A stretch of DNA of 64,000 nt from Adiantum capillus-veneris (taxonomy: Eukaryota; Streptophyta; Polypodiopsida; Polypodiales; Pteridaceae): positions 144,691,741 through 144,755,740 of the forward strand of contig CM043945.1 in NCBI GenBank assembly GCA_014529385.2. Direction: 5' to 3'. The notes beneath the pieces were generated by a model that was not told the DNA's origin, did no database searches, and saw only the letters and a program-made list of their open reading frames with translations. The position numbers and the translations under genes are program-made. Below, in pieces: positions 1 through 11,108 of the stretch. Positions within the stretch are counted from its first letter, which is position 1. Every line of letters begins with the position of its first letter.

Positions 1-251
<251 letters not shown>

Positions 252-303
252 GTACTAAAAAATGCTTGCTGGAAGCCAATTTTCTTCTCACCCCCCAACA
301 GTT

Positions 304-328
304 CCCCCCCCCCCCCCCCCCCCCCCCC
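304..328. repeat. Poly-C tract
   Basis: A run of 25 C residues, the longest homopolymer in this part of the window. The length may be uncertain because such runs are prone to sequencing error. Confidence 0.9.
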
Positions 329-960
329 TCGGCCCCTATTGGCATGATAGGGCTCTCATTTTTTACTGTGCTACCTGCCTTGTTATGGGACAATGTCCTT
401 GTACAATAATTATAAGTGCCTTTTTAAAGGGAGTGGAAATCCTTTGCTATCATCATACGGGGAAGGCGGCCCCTTCCACCCTCGGACCATGAACCCCCTC
501 GCCCCAGGCGATGGTATCCGCTGGTGCCTGAGGAGCTCACACAGTAGTGAGCGGCTTGGATCCTTCATTTCGGCTGCTCTAGATGCGTGCAAACCAACCT
601 ATAAAAACCAAGGTGAGGGCACACCTTGGCCCTCACTTAGCTTGGGATTAGTTTTTCTGTTCTGCTCTGTGTCGTTACTACTTGAACTTTCTAAAGCTAT
701 GGAGCCAGCCGCTCAAACATCTCAGGTACTGTAGTTTACCAAGCTCTCGTTTGCTTTTATTGAAAGTCTAAATAATATGTAAACACTGTACATGATAAGA
801 TTTGCTAGGCCTAGGCATTATGGTTGGCCTTGGGACCGCTTGTGCATAAACAACGATGGTTTGTGGTTTTTCTGTTGAAGGGAAAGCTTACATAGAATCT
901 GGGGGTCGCCACAGAATGGTGTAAATGGCTCTGTAAATAGCCGCTGTAGGACTTCACCTT
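329..960. other. Unassigned DNA with a promoter-like TATA box
   Basis: No recognisable coding domain is seen. A TATA-like CTATAAAAACC lies at 599-609. About 90 bases downstream an ATG near 700 is followed by an in-frame stretch ending CAG|GTACTG, which could be a splice donor. This could be a decayed LTR or promoter, but no second copy is present in the window, so the idea rests on motif shape only. Confidence 0.2.
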
Positions 961-976
961 TGCATAAATTTTTATG

Positions 977-1067
977 TGTATGTGTGTGAGTGTGTGTATG
1001 TGGGTATATGTGTATATGTGTGCGCGCGCGAGCACACACACACACACACTCACACACACTTAAACAT

Positions 1068-1102
<35 letters not shown>

Positions 1103-1115
1103 AAACATAGCATAT
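977..1115. repeat. Compound TG/CG/CA microsatellite
   Basis: The tract moves from (TG)n through a short CG-rich centre (GCGCGCGCG) to (CA)n, so it is partly self-complementary. It ends with the ACTCAAACATAGCA unit also seen at the start and near the end of the window. Confidence 0.85.
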
Positions 1116-1890
1116 TGAACATGTACATGATAACAAGAGAACGAGAAAGAAACACATGAAGTTTCATTAGCAATGCTTACTAGGACAAAGAGTAGTGAGT
1201 GTGCAAGCGTAGGCATACTGTTCACTACAAGAGCTCCAAAGTAAAAACAAATCCCTAATAATTAAAATTTTTGGCTTATATGCCCATGGTAGAAAATTTA
1301 GAGATTTGTCTAGAAAGGGATAGTTAATTAAAAAATGTGATAGTCTAGGCCATCTAGCCTCTTCATTACGTATAATTATTTTAAAGAATAATCGGAGTCT
1401 TTCAAATCCAAAATTTACAGCGTTGGCTTAGGCTGAAAATAAATGAGTAAGGAAAAAAGGTTTTGTAGGCTCCCGGCTTCTTGTCGTCCCTGTCAAGACC
1501 TTTGCTTAGTGAGGTAGTGACATGGTCTTTACTATTTTTTGGACGTGTATGGGTTAAACCACAATGTTAGCTTCTCCCATTGGTCTTCTTCCTACTGACA
1601 ATACAAGCATGTGTAAGCTGTGTCATGGTCATGTATCATGTAAGCAACGAAGTTGTCACGTAGGTCCTTGCAGAGGCTGGCATGAAGATTGTGCTGCCCA
1701 TCTCACAGTAGTTGGTGTAGAAGGCTTCTTCAAATGTCTTCTAAAAATGAAGTCCATTTGGTATGTCTAGATTTTGTGTTTTCGAACGTATTGATGCAAG
1801 CAAATAGCATATAATAAATCTTTAGCATCATTTTGCATGCTATGTCCGGCATACCGCACACTAATTCCATTATATGTTTGAGTGCCTTGC

Positions 1891-1891
<1 letters not shown>
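1116..1891. other. Unassigned AT-rich DNA
   Basis: Apart from a possible zinc-finger-like open frame at 1564-1770, no repeat, LTR or coding domain is recognised in this stretch. Confidence 0.4.
1564..1770 (+). pseudogene. Short Cys/His-rich open frame, possible PHD-like finger fragment
   Basis: The 68-residue open frame contains CKLCHG, then several Cys, then GWHEDC, then FFKC. That spacing is reminiscent of the Cys4-His-Cys3 ligands of a PHD-type finger, but the last Cys pair is incomplete because FKC is followed by LLK. No flanking exon or second domain is seen. This could be a fragment of a captured host gene or chance. The family assignment is inference from Cys/His spacing only. Confidence 0.2.

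Positions 1892-1952
<61 letters not shown>
1892..1952. repeat. (TA)n microsatellite
   Basis: About 30 uninterrupted TA units. Confidence 0.95.
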
Positions 1953-1957
<5 letters not shown>

Positions 1958-2682
1958 GGAGGGAGAACTACTAGGCTCTACAAACATTGGGAAGCTTAGT
2001 CAACATGGACGAGCATGCTATAATCGCCAAATTCTAGGTCTTGCATTTGCTAATAGGGAAAAATGTGGGGCATAGGGTAATGGGGGCTCATGAACCTCAT
2101 CTTTGAGCTCTACTGGTGTAGTAATCTTTATTAGGTCGGATTAGAGTATTTGTTCGTCATAGAGGAGATTCTTGGCCACCACTTTCTGTGTTTTCTTCTA
2201 GTGCTCTACTGGTAGATGGCCATACTACATATCTTTGTCCATATTTCGCAGCAAGTTGCCTGATGAGAGCCGCACACTTGAGACTTGCCATGGTAATGCT
2301 TGTTATTGCTGGCTCCATTGATAGTGCTTGCTTTTCTTGGTGCAATTGAGGAGTCACCAGTCTTGGTGACGAGTTGAATTAGCCTTGGCTCCTCAACAAC
2401 TACATATTTCTTCCACTTTCTTTCTTGTACGCTTGGCGAGGGGTGACAACTGTAAGTACTGGCTGGTGCACTGTCCACTTTGCTACTATCTTCAAAATCT
2501 CTATAATGTTCTTCTTCTCTTTTCCTTCCACCTCTAGATGAGGTAAATCATCCATCATTGGGTTTTCTTGCTCTTTTTGCAAGCCCTCAAGTGACTTATC
2601 CCCCTAAATTACCCGTATTTTTACTATTTATTTATATTATATCATTTTTTTAGTGTGTGTTTTTTGTTTTTTTCTCCTTCTT

Positions 2683-2687
<5 letters not shown>
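1953..2687. other. Unassigned DNA
   Basis: No coding domain is recognised on either strand; the open frames here share no recognisable motif. A 17-base stretch, TTTGCAAGCCCTCAAGT, at 2576-2592 is repeated at 2761-2777. The two copies flank the TC tract and hint at an old duplication or insertion. Confidence 0.4.

Positions 2688-2720
<33 letters not shown>
2688..2720. repeat. (TC)n microsatellite
   Basis: A pure TC tract inside the interval bounded by the 17-base direct repeats at 2576 and 2761. Confidence 0.9.
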
Positions 2721-2728
<8 letters not shown>

Positions 2729-2780
2729 ATTCTTCCATTAGTAAGGTTTTTTGTGTTTCTTTTGCAAGCCCTCAAGTTGG

Positions 2781-2860
2781 ATTTCTATTGTGGATGCTAT
2801 TAGCAGCATCCACAATAGAAATGATATCCGAGTTAGCAGCAAGCTAACTCGGATATCATT
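2781..2860. repeat. Two abutting perfect hairpins at the 5' boundary of element G
   Basis: The first hairpin has 18-base arms at 2781-2798 and 2805-2822 with loop ATTAGC. The second has 18-base arms at 2820-2837 and 2843-2860 with loop AGCAA. The second spans the start of the 5' LTR: its inner GTTAGC/GCTAAC arms belong to the LTR and are conserved in the 3' LTR, while the outer part of its left arm is flank that copies the LTR interior in inverse orientation. This looks like a fold-back repair product. Confidence 0.85.
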
Positions 2861-3741
2861 TTTTGGAGCTCTCATTGTAAAAACACTTATTATTTTGATA
2901 AATCGGGAATATGGTAACTCCTACTTTTTTGTTAAACCTTGTAATTGATGAGCCGGGGCTACAAGCTTCTAGATTGTATCAACTTGTCATTACCCATCTT
3001 TAGTTAGAGCTCCCAAATTATTAGTTTTGACCACCAAGAACTTGGCTAAGGTATAAAAGCCAATTTTTGTAAGTTATTTTCAAGTTTTGGATAATGAAAT
3101 ACACAGCGTGAGCTAACGGTGCTCACTTCTCTCCTTCTTGCACTTCCTACTCCCTCCTTGATTGTCATATTGCAGTTGCGTCTGTTGCATTGCAATCACA
3201 GGTAAGAGCTCTACGCATTGACGTAAGCATTTCACATTATTTCGTAGCTTTTGGCGTCACCGACCCGTGGCCTAATTTCATCATAAGTAGGAATTTACAC
3301 TTCAAAATAAAAAACTAAGCATAGCAGGATATTGGGGCATCATTGCTAAGCATTTACATGCATTCTGGGTCGAAAACGAGTTGGTCAGAAATCCACTGTT
3401 GTTAATAATTGTGATTTTTGCACTTGACCTAAAGTGGGATTTGAGACCATAAGCATGTGTGCTTCGGTCTTATAAACTTGTTCTAGAAGTTTCATTACGT
3501 TTGGATGTCATTTGATGTTGTAACGGATGCGATTTGTTTGCCGATGAGCGATTGGCTTTTGGTAATTTCAGTCACTTGAGTGTAGCTTGAATTAGATGCG
3601 AGTTGTTTGTTGTTTTCCAAGAGATTGACAACCTCTTGTAGCCTCTATGCACTAGTCAAGTCAGTTTCGTCCCATGGATTCACAATTTAATTTTGGTTCT
3701 CGCTAAATCTGCAATAAGATAGGAGTGAGGTTAGATACCCA
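2831..3741 (+). repeat. 5' LTR of element G
   Basis: Aligns by eye along its whole length with 45281-46192. The expected TG start reads AG, next to a hairpin that extends into the flank. The LTR contains a TATA-like GGTATAAAAGCC near 3050 and an AATGAAATA signal near 3096. It ends ...ATACCCA, matching ...ACACCCA in the 3' copy. Confidence 0.82.
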
Positions 3742-3750
3742 TCCCACATT

Positions 3751-3768
3751 TGGTGCGGCTGCTGGGGA
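3751..3768 (+). other. Primer-binding site of element G, tRNA-Asp-like
   Basis: TGGTGCGGCTGCTGGGGA begins nine bases after the 5' LTR. It resembles the tRNA-Asp primer-binding sequence (TGGCGCCGTTGCCGGGGA) common in plant Gypsy elements, with several substitutions. It fixes the plus orientation of G. Confidence 0.6.
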
Positions 3769-4300
3769 TTGAAGAGACCTAAACTAGGGAAAAATATGAG
3801 TGGCTTGTGAAGTTATCCTTAAACTTCCTTTAGGATATCTTAAGATTGTCATCTTTTGCTATGTAGAGGTAGCTTGGAAGTACTCGTACTTGCTGAGTAC
3901 CTTTAGGATGGTAGGATTGTAGAATTAGATTAGGATTTTGAGAATGATTGATAGATGAGACAAGTCTTAAGATCAATGCTCAAAAAATCATAAAAAACAA
4001 GAAAACGAGTGTTTGTGGACACTTTCCACAACCCCATTGCATGAGAACCTAGGAGTAGGGTAAGTAGCATCCTGTGTGGATTTTAAAACATTACTCTCTT
4101 TGAAAGAATCATTGTAAGTTGTTATTTGAAGTTGTAAAATTTTAGGTCTACGGCCAGAAATAGCATGAAAAGACTGCCAATCACTCAATCCGATTGGAGA
4201 GTATGCTTAAAAGTTGTATGAACCAATGGGTAAGCTCTAGGACACATTGAGGTAAAAATTTCAAGAGTTTGCAAAAACTTAGATTATTTACTTTTTCTTG
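3769..4300 (+). other. 5' leader of element G, proximal part
   Basis: Non-coding leader sequence between the primer-binding site and the palindrome-bearing repeats. No domain or tandem unit is recognised. Confidence 0.5.
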
Positions 4301-5620
4301 ATATTTTAGGCCAAATTAAGTTTTGATTTGATTCATAGGCTTAAAATAGCTCATGAAAAGACTGTCTATTGAAAAAGTACAAAAAGTGTTCATTTTAGGC
4401 CTAAAGTAAATAATCATGATTATTTACTTTCAGCTCAAAATTGACTAAGGTTGATACCAATGACTCATTGCATGTGTACAAACAACTTTTGTAAAGGCAC
4501 CTAGGATTTGGATCATTAAACTGGCAAAAAATTGGGTAAAAACTAAAGTTTGTAGTGATTTTTGAGAACTTGAGTGTAAATTGGAAAACAAATTGTCCAA
4601 ACAAATCTACATGCTCACTTGACCAAAAAGAAGCAAAAAACTGCCAAAAGTAAATAATTGCGATTATTTACATCTGCCCCTTTTTTCAAATTTTTGACTA
4701 AGATAGCATACCACTAGTTTTACCATGTTGTAATTAGCCCACAAACCAAATTTGGTAAGATTTGGATCATTGGATAGAAATTTGTAACCAAATTTGCAAA
4801 GTCAGTATGCGGACACAAAACTAATGACCATTTGAACAAAAATTGTCTTAACTTGATGAAACTTGGCTAGAGACCTTAAGTTGAGGTGCTTAACAGATCT
4901 GTGTCAAGATAGGGACAAAAACTTGCAAAAAATTAGCTAGAGTAATAATCATGATTATTTACATCTGCTTCAAAAATTGACAATCTTGCACATTTGAGTA
5001 TACCACAAGGTCAAGCATATCAAGTAGACCACACAAATCAATTTTAGTGAAATTTGGATCACAAAAGTGAGACTTAAGTCAGATTCTTGATATCAAGGTC
5101 TTCGAACACGAAACAGTTGCTAAACTTGAACAGATTTTGTCCAAACTTAGTGAAACTTGTCCAAGGACCTTAACAGGTTGTATACTTGGCAAATCAAGCC
5201 AAAAAGTGCAAAAAAAATGACAAAAGTAAATAATCACGATTATTTACTTCTGCTATACAGAGACACCAATTTTGACTTAACTTGTACAGTGGTAGACCAA
5301 CATAATACAAGGCCACCGAGAAATTTTGGGTTCAATCGGATCCAATTTGGTACATGTTCACTCAGTTTCAGGTTGCAGATTAGTAATTTGATTTTTTACC
5401 AAAGTCGAAAATGAAAGTCTCAATTGCTGACTTCCATAGCTTGATTTGAAGTGATACACACAGACCAATCACAATAGCTAGCAAAAATTACACAGTCTTT
5501 GTGAAAGAATATCTAGCTTGATCAAAATTGACATAGGAATCAGGTTGCAGACAAGGAATCGACTGCTTGACGGAAATTGCAATCAAGTCACGTGGAAAAA
5601 GTTGATAACAAGTCAATCCA
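4301..5620 (+). repeat. Leader repeats of element G with recurrent AT-rich palindromes
   Basis: Diverged units of roughly 240-290 bases each carry a palindrome built on GTAAATAATCATGATTATTT. Copies are at 4403-4430 (perfect over 28 bases), 4650-4671, 4942-4962 and 5226-5247. Between palindromes a second element, roughly CAAATTTGGTAAGATTTGGA, recurs. Related palindromes lie at 42257-42278 and 42546-42567 in the 3' part of G, and half-copies lie in both LTRs (near 3401 and 45850). A GTAAGTAC at ~5621 could be a leader splice donor. Confidence 0.75.
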
Positions 5621-5656
5621 ACGGTAAGTACTCTATCCAGGGCTTCACAAGTCTTT

Positions 5657-6348
5657 ATGAACCTTAGATCTGGTCGTGTACTAGGAAATCAAGGCATATT
5701 TGGAGAAACCTCCAGTAGAGTATCCACCGAAGAAAGCATGAATCAAGGCAATTCCTTGCACATTATCCTTGAAGAAGTCTTAGACACTTTTTCTGATTCA
5801 CCATATGAAATGTCTTCCTATTCGACTCTCTCAAAAACCAGAACGACAGTGCGCTATAAGCATATACTCTCATTTTATAAGACTAATCGTCATGCAGCTC
5901 AGGTTTACGCGGATCCTAACAAAGAGTATGCTATTCGCATTGATGACCATGGTATTGAGTTCAATGAAGAGATCTGGGAAAACAAACAAGGAAAAATGTA
6001 CATGGATAGAAACAGGACTCAGTATTTACAAGTCAAAAACCCTGATGTGATAGACAAATGGGGGGTTAGAAGTAAACACCATAATTTGAGGTATGGCCGC
6101 AAAAAAAGGACCACCAACTTTAGAATTTGAGGGATACGATCAAGTTGATCTGAAGCCTTTGAAATGGCTTAGTACAGATAATCCTAGGATCGGAGTCTAT
6201 TGTTGGGAGGATAGAAATGTAAAAGATCTTCTATAGACTTTGCATGCCAAATCGGGACAGCTAACACCCATGAAGATCATCTATATCTTCAAGATCAAAG
6301 ATAAGGGATCAACAAATCTACCAGCCTAGTTTAGGGATTGTTATAACA
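5657..6348 (+). pseudogene. Element G gag, N-terminal part, broken
   Basis: An open frame of 157 residues begins MNLRSGRV, a start reminiscent of plant Gypsy Gag proteins. It then loses frame near 6090. Coding-like sequence continues in another frame with two stops (near 6234 and 6328) up to the Copia-1 insertion point. The reading RDCYNN at the edge resumes after Copia-1 at 11104, which supports a single ancestral gag. No catalytic motif is expected in this region. The Gag call rests mainly on position and on the Gag core that follows Copia-1. Confidence 0.5.
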
Positions 6349-6353
6349 ATAAC

Positions 6354-6437
6354 TGTTAGGAAATAAGACGTAGCTAAATAGATAATTGAGTAGATTACTT
6401 AATGGAGAGAGACAGATTTATATACAAGAGATTATAG

Positions 6438-6476
<39 letters not shown>

Positions 6477-7176
6477 CACGATATACGTGGTTCACCCAAT
6501 GTGGGCTACGTCCACGGAAAAGCAGCCACTCAATGGCTTTAGTACTTCAAAACAAGAAGTAGTTTACAAAGGGATTATACCCTTAATAGAGCTCCCGCCT
6601 TGCTTCACTCTCACCACCTCACACTCACCTTGTTGCATCAACTTCACACTATAAAATGTGTGTAGAAATGGCCTCCTTTTATAGGCCAAAAGGGTTGCCC
6701 TCTCTTATGAGAGACAGCCATGTGTAGCCGCCCTTGTGCGAATAAGTCCAAATCGGACCCTCCAATCCGCCCATGTGTGGCCACCCTTGAGAAGACAAGT
6801 CCGCTTTTGAATTCGGCCACCGGCCACTGGCCATTGACTTCCGACCACCGGCCACCGGCCATTGACTTTCGACAACCGGCCATCGGCCATTGACTACCGG
6901 CCATCGGCCAACCGACAGGTTGTTTTCTGACCACTTTCCGGCCGCCGTCCGGCCATAATATTCCAGCGAAAAAGAATATTCCGACGAAAAAAAAGTCTCG
7001 GGGGCCTCCGCCCCCGAGGCCTTTAAAGTTGCCCTTGATTCTTGTCCATGAAAATTTTGGTTTCCGGTGAGTGATTTTCCTTCATGCACGATGGCTTCTC
7101 CTCATAATGGGGGCCTTACAAATGTGCGCTTTTACCACAGAAAATTACAAGGGTAAATCAGGCTCCATACTTAACA
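6354..7176 (-). repeat. 3' LTR of Copia-1
   Basis: On the plus strand it runs from TGTTAGGAAATAAG to CATACTTAACA, the reverse complement of a TGTTAAG...CTAACA LTR. It includes an (AG)n tract at 6441-6472 and a minisatellite of CCACCGGCCATTGACTTCCG-type units near 6810-6915. It is about 80 bases longer than the 5' LTR of Copia-2, mainly from these two repeat tracts. Confidence 0.9.
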
Positions 7177-7190
7177 ATCTCCCACTCGAA
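7177..7190 (-). other. Polypurine tract of Copia-1
   Basis: ATCTCCCACTCG next to the LTR reads as a purine-rich CGAGTGGGAGAT on the minus strand, matching the tract AAGTGGGAGAT of Copia-2. Confidence 0.7.
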
Positions 7191-7236
7191 GACTGATCTC
7201 CAAACCAAACCTGTGACTGCTTTTCATTCTGGCTTC

Positions 7237-10200
7237 TTATCCTTGAATGCCGATTGAAGATGAGCAAAAGCTCAACTTCTCCTTGTTGACCACCTTTGTA
7301 AACATGTCTGCAGGATTTTCACTTGTATGCACCTTTCCTAGCTTTAGTTGTCCCTCTTCCAAAAGAGTGCGTATGAAGTGATATCTCACCTCAATGTGCT
7401 TTGTCCTTGAATGAAAGGCTGAGTTCTTCGCAAGATGGATAGCGCTTTGGCTATCACTGAACAAGACACAATTGTCTTGTTTGAATCCAAGCTCTTCTAA
7501 GAATCTGTGAAGCCACAGAATTTATTTGCTTGCCTCCATCATTGCTACATACTCTGCTTCCGTGGTAGAAAGTGAAACCACTTTCTGCAGCTTTGAAGCC
7601 CAGCTTACTGCTGTGCCTCCAACCGTGAACACATAGCCAGTAGTGCTCCTTCGAGTATCTTTGTCACCTGCCATATCTGCATCAGCATACCCTTCTAGAA
7701 AAATATCAGTTCCTCCAAAATACAAAGCATTTGTTGTTGTCCCTTTTAGATACCTAAATATCCACTTCACAGCTTGCCAATGCTCTTTACCTGGGTTGTC
7801 CATGAACCTACTCACAACTCCCACTGCATGTGCAATGTCTGGCCTTGTCCAGACCATAGCATACATTAGAGAACCTACCGCCGCAGCATATGGAACTTTA
7901 GACATATAGGCTATCTCCTCTTGTGTCTTTGGACACATATCCTTCGTTAGTTTAAAATGACCAGCCAAATGTGTAGAAACTGGTTTTGCATTTTGCATTG
8001 CAAACCTTTCTAGTACCTTCTTGATGTAATCTTCTTGAGATAGCTTTATTGTCTTCTTCGTCCTGTCCCTTGATATTTTCATACCAAGTATCCTCTTTGC
8101 AGCACCTAAATCTTTCATTGAAAAAGATTTGGACAGCTCCTCTTTTAGGTCTTTGATGTCCTGCATGTTAGCACTTGCAATCAACATGTCATCAACATAC
8201 AACATTAGGATGATGAATTTCCCATCTCCCAAATTCTCCGTGTAGACGCAGTGATCCGAGTTGCATCTTGTGAATCCATGATCCAACATCCATCGATCAA
8301 ACTTCAAGTACCATTGTCTTGATGCTTGCTTTAAACCATACAAGCTCTTCTTTAATCTGCAAACCATTTTCTCCTTACCTTTTACTTCATACCCCTTTGG
8401 TTGAAGCATGTAGATTTCCTCCTCTAAGTCACCGTGAGGGAATGCCGTATTTCCATCCATTTGCTCGAGATTTAGGTCATGAGCAGCCACAAGGCTTAAG
8501 ACAAGCCTAATTGAGTTCATTTTTACAACAGGAGAAAATATTTCATTGAAGTCAATACCTTTCTTTTGAGAAAAACCTTTTACCACAAGCCTAGACTTGT
8601 ACCTTTTCTTCCCACCTTCTTCTTCCTTTAGCTTGTACACCCATTTGTTTTGAAGTGCCCGCTTACCTTTAGGCAACTCAACCAACTCCCATGTTTGGTT
8701 GCGATGTAGTGAGTCCATCTCCACTTGCATGCTCTTCGTCCATTCTTCTTTGGATTCATGTTGCATAGCTTCTTCGTATGATTCCGGCTCTCCAGAATCT
8801 GAGATCAAGAGATGGTTGAAGGAAGGAACAAACCTTTCTGGAGGTCTACTTGCTCTTGTAGATCTTCGGGGAATAGGTTGAGGCTCCTCATTTGGTTGAC
8901 GTTGTTGCACATTGTCACCGTTTGCAGTCCTTGAGTCTTCACCGTCCTCAAGCTCCATGTACTCATCACCTGTTTCTTTTGTTTATTTTCTTTCCAAGTA
9001 ATCTTTGTACATATTTTGTTCGTTAAAAATTACATCCCTACTCCTTAAGATTTTACCATCTTCAGGATTCCATAGGCGATACCCAAAGTCTCCTTCTCCA
9101 TAGCCAATGAAGAAACACTTTTTGGACTTTGCATCTAGCTTTGATCTTAGGCTTCTATCTATGTGCATGAAAGCCTCACACCCAAAGACATTGAGAAATG
9201 CATAATTCACCGGTTTACCTGTCCATGCCTCTTCCGGAACTCCCCCATCCAATGCCGTTGAGGGTGACCGATTGATTAAGTACACAGACGTACTTACAGC
9301 TTCCGCCCAAAGCTCAAGCGGTAGGCTTGCATGTAGCCGCATGCTTCGTGCTCGTTCCATGATTGTCCTGTTCATCCTTTCCGAAATCCCATTTTGTTGA
9401 GGTGTCCTTGGGGTTGTCCTTTGCCTCCGAATGCCATTGCTAGCACAAAAGCTTTCAAAAGGTTGGCTGCAATATTCGCCTCCATTGTCGGATCTGAGGC
9501 ATTTAACCTTGGTACCTGTTTCATTCTCCACAAAGGCTTTCCACCTTTGAAATATGGAAAATACATCGGATTTATTCTTCATGACATAAACCCATGTTTT
9601 TCTAGTCGCATCGTCTATGAATGTTACATAGTACAATGAGCCACCAAGTGATGGTGTACTTGCAGGACCCCAAACATCAGAATGAACCAACTCAAGTTTT
9701 TTATTTTTTCTTTCATTTCCTGATTTTTGAAATTTTACCCTCTTTTGTTTACCATAAACACAATCTTCACAGAACTCTAAGTCCACTTCTTTCAAACCTG
9801 GTAGAAGCTTCTTTGTTTGAAGGATTTGCATTCCTTTGGCACTCATATGCCCAAGTCGGTAGTGCCACACCGCAGTGTCAACTTCTGTAGTTGCTGCACA
9901 AGCTGAAGGTTGCGTGCTAACAGTACACAAGTAAAGTGTACCGACTTTTTCACCCTTGGCAACCACCAAAGATCCCTTTGAGATCTTCCACCGTTTGTTT
10001 CCGAATGCAATGTTGTGACCTTCATCGTCCAATTGTCCTGTAGAGATCAAATTTTTGCGAAGAGAAGGAACATGCCTAACATCTTTAAGCTTCCATTCAT
10101 TTCCGTTAGCAGTTTTGATAGAAACTGTACCTTTGCCGACAATCTCACAAGCTTCATCATCTTTCAAGTATACATACCCAGAATTACCTTTGGTGTAGTC

Positions 10201-10694
10201 TTGGAAATGTTGCTTGTGTGGTGTCGCATGGAATGAAGCCCCGGAATCTACTATCCAGGAATTAGACACATTGTCTAATGAGAGAATTAGAGCATCTTGC
10301 TCTACTTTACCTGCCACATTGGCCTCCGATGTTGGCTTGTTGTCTTGAGACTCTGTCTCCTTTTTCTTCTTGGACCAGCAATCCTTCTTGACGTGGCCCT
10401 TCTTGCCGCAGTTCCAACATTCAAGAACTGACTTTGTGCGTGACCTGCTCCGCCTTGAGCGATCACGACCCTTTTGGTTTTTGAACCTCTCCTTAAGCCT
10501 TCCTCTTGTTTCCACTGATAGTGCAGCACTTGATGATTCTCCTGTGCTTCTCCTTCGCATTTCCTCGCTTAGGAGAACACCCACAACATCATCAAACTTA
10601 AGAGTATTTGTGCCAGAGATAGAATTACTTACAGCCATCACAAGGCTGTCCCAACTATCCGGTAGAGATGATAGTATAAGGAGAGCTCGCACCG
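7237..10694 (-). pseudogene. Copia-1 gag-pol polyprotein, broken
   Basis: Read on the minus strand it carries a CCHC zinc knuckle, an intact retropepsin motif DSGASFHA, integrase (SDVWGP, SDNGGEY, SERMNR), RT (YVDDMLIA) and RNase H (YADADMAGD). Compared with Copia-2, a CAA codon has become TAA after KDYLERK near 8980, and a GAA codon has become TAA after EASK near 7521. The N-terminal ~130 Gag residues are missing, deleted at a junction near 10694. Otherwise the sequence tracks Copia-2 closely, so both copies derive from a recent common source. Confidence 0.92.
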
Positions 10695-11103
10695 GCCATT
10701 GAATTCGGCCACCGGTAGAGATGATAGTATAAGATGAATTCGGCCACCGGCCACCGGCCATTGACTTCCGACCACCGGCCATGGGCATTGACTTCCGACA
10801 ACCGGCCATCGGCCATTGACTACCGGCCACCGGCCAACCGACCTGTTGTTTTCCGACCACTTTCCGGCCGCCGTCCGGCCATAATATTCCGACGAAAAAG
10901 AATATTCCGGCGAAAAAAAAAGTCTCAGGGGCCTCCGCCCCCGAGGCCTTTAAAGTTGCCCCTGATTCTTGTCCATGAAAATTTTGGTTTCCGGTGAGTG
11001 ATTTTCCTTCACGCACGATGGCTTCTCCTCATAATGGGGGCCTTACAAATGTGCGCTTTTACCATAGAAAATTACAAGGGTAAATCAGGCTCCATACTTA
11101 ACA
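10695..11103 (-). repeat. 5' LTR remnant of Copia-1
   Basis: LTR sequence abuts gag directly, with a duplicated gag-derived filler CGGTAGAGATGATAGTATAA inside LTR sequence at about 10711-10731. The outer LTR end CATACTTAACA is intact and is followed by the ATAAC target duplication. Confidence 0.85.
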
Positions 11104-11108
11104 ATAAC

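Larger units (their letters stand above)
6354..11103 (-). mobile_element. Copia-1 LTR retrotransposon (Tork/TNT1-like), defective
   Basis: Minus-strand Copia element nested in the gag of G. The 5-base target duplication ATAAC is exact (6349-6353 and 11104-11108). It is nearly identical to Copia-2 over the shared coding region. It has lost the primer-binding site, the gag N-terminus and part of its 5' LTR (high-coordinate end), and pol has at least two nonsense codons. It cannot make its own complete polyprotein. Confidence 0.93.

Noticed and set aside
2157..2582. Minus-strand open frames upstream of element G as a host gene
   Set aside because: Three overlapping short frames in different phases, no domain, and no splice-consistent join seen.
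3620..3650. ACCTCTTGTAG in the element G LTR (also near 46078) as a CACTA terminus
   Set aside because: It is followed by CCTC instead of TG, occurs at the same place in both LTRs, and has no inverted partner or target duplication.
4403..5249. CRISPR array for the regularly spaced palindromes
   Set aside because: The units between are related to each other and ~250 bases long, the genome is a plant, and no cas genes are present.
6644..7089. Trp/Pro-rich open frames (WPVAGGRKSM repeats) in the Copia LTRs
   Set aside because: They arise from translation of the GC-rich LTR minisatellite and are not preserved between copies.
10695..11016. Start of the Copia-1 Gag at the upstream ATG (MREGKSLTG)
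   Set aside because: This ATG lies in the LTR; the open frame merely reads through the LTR/gag deletion junction.
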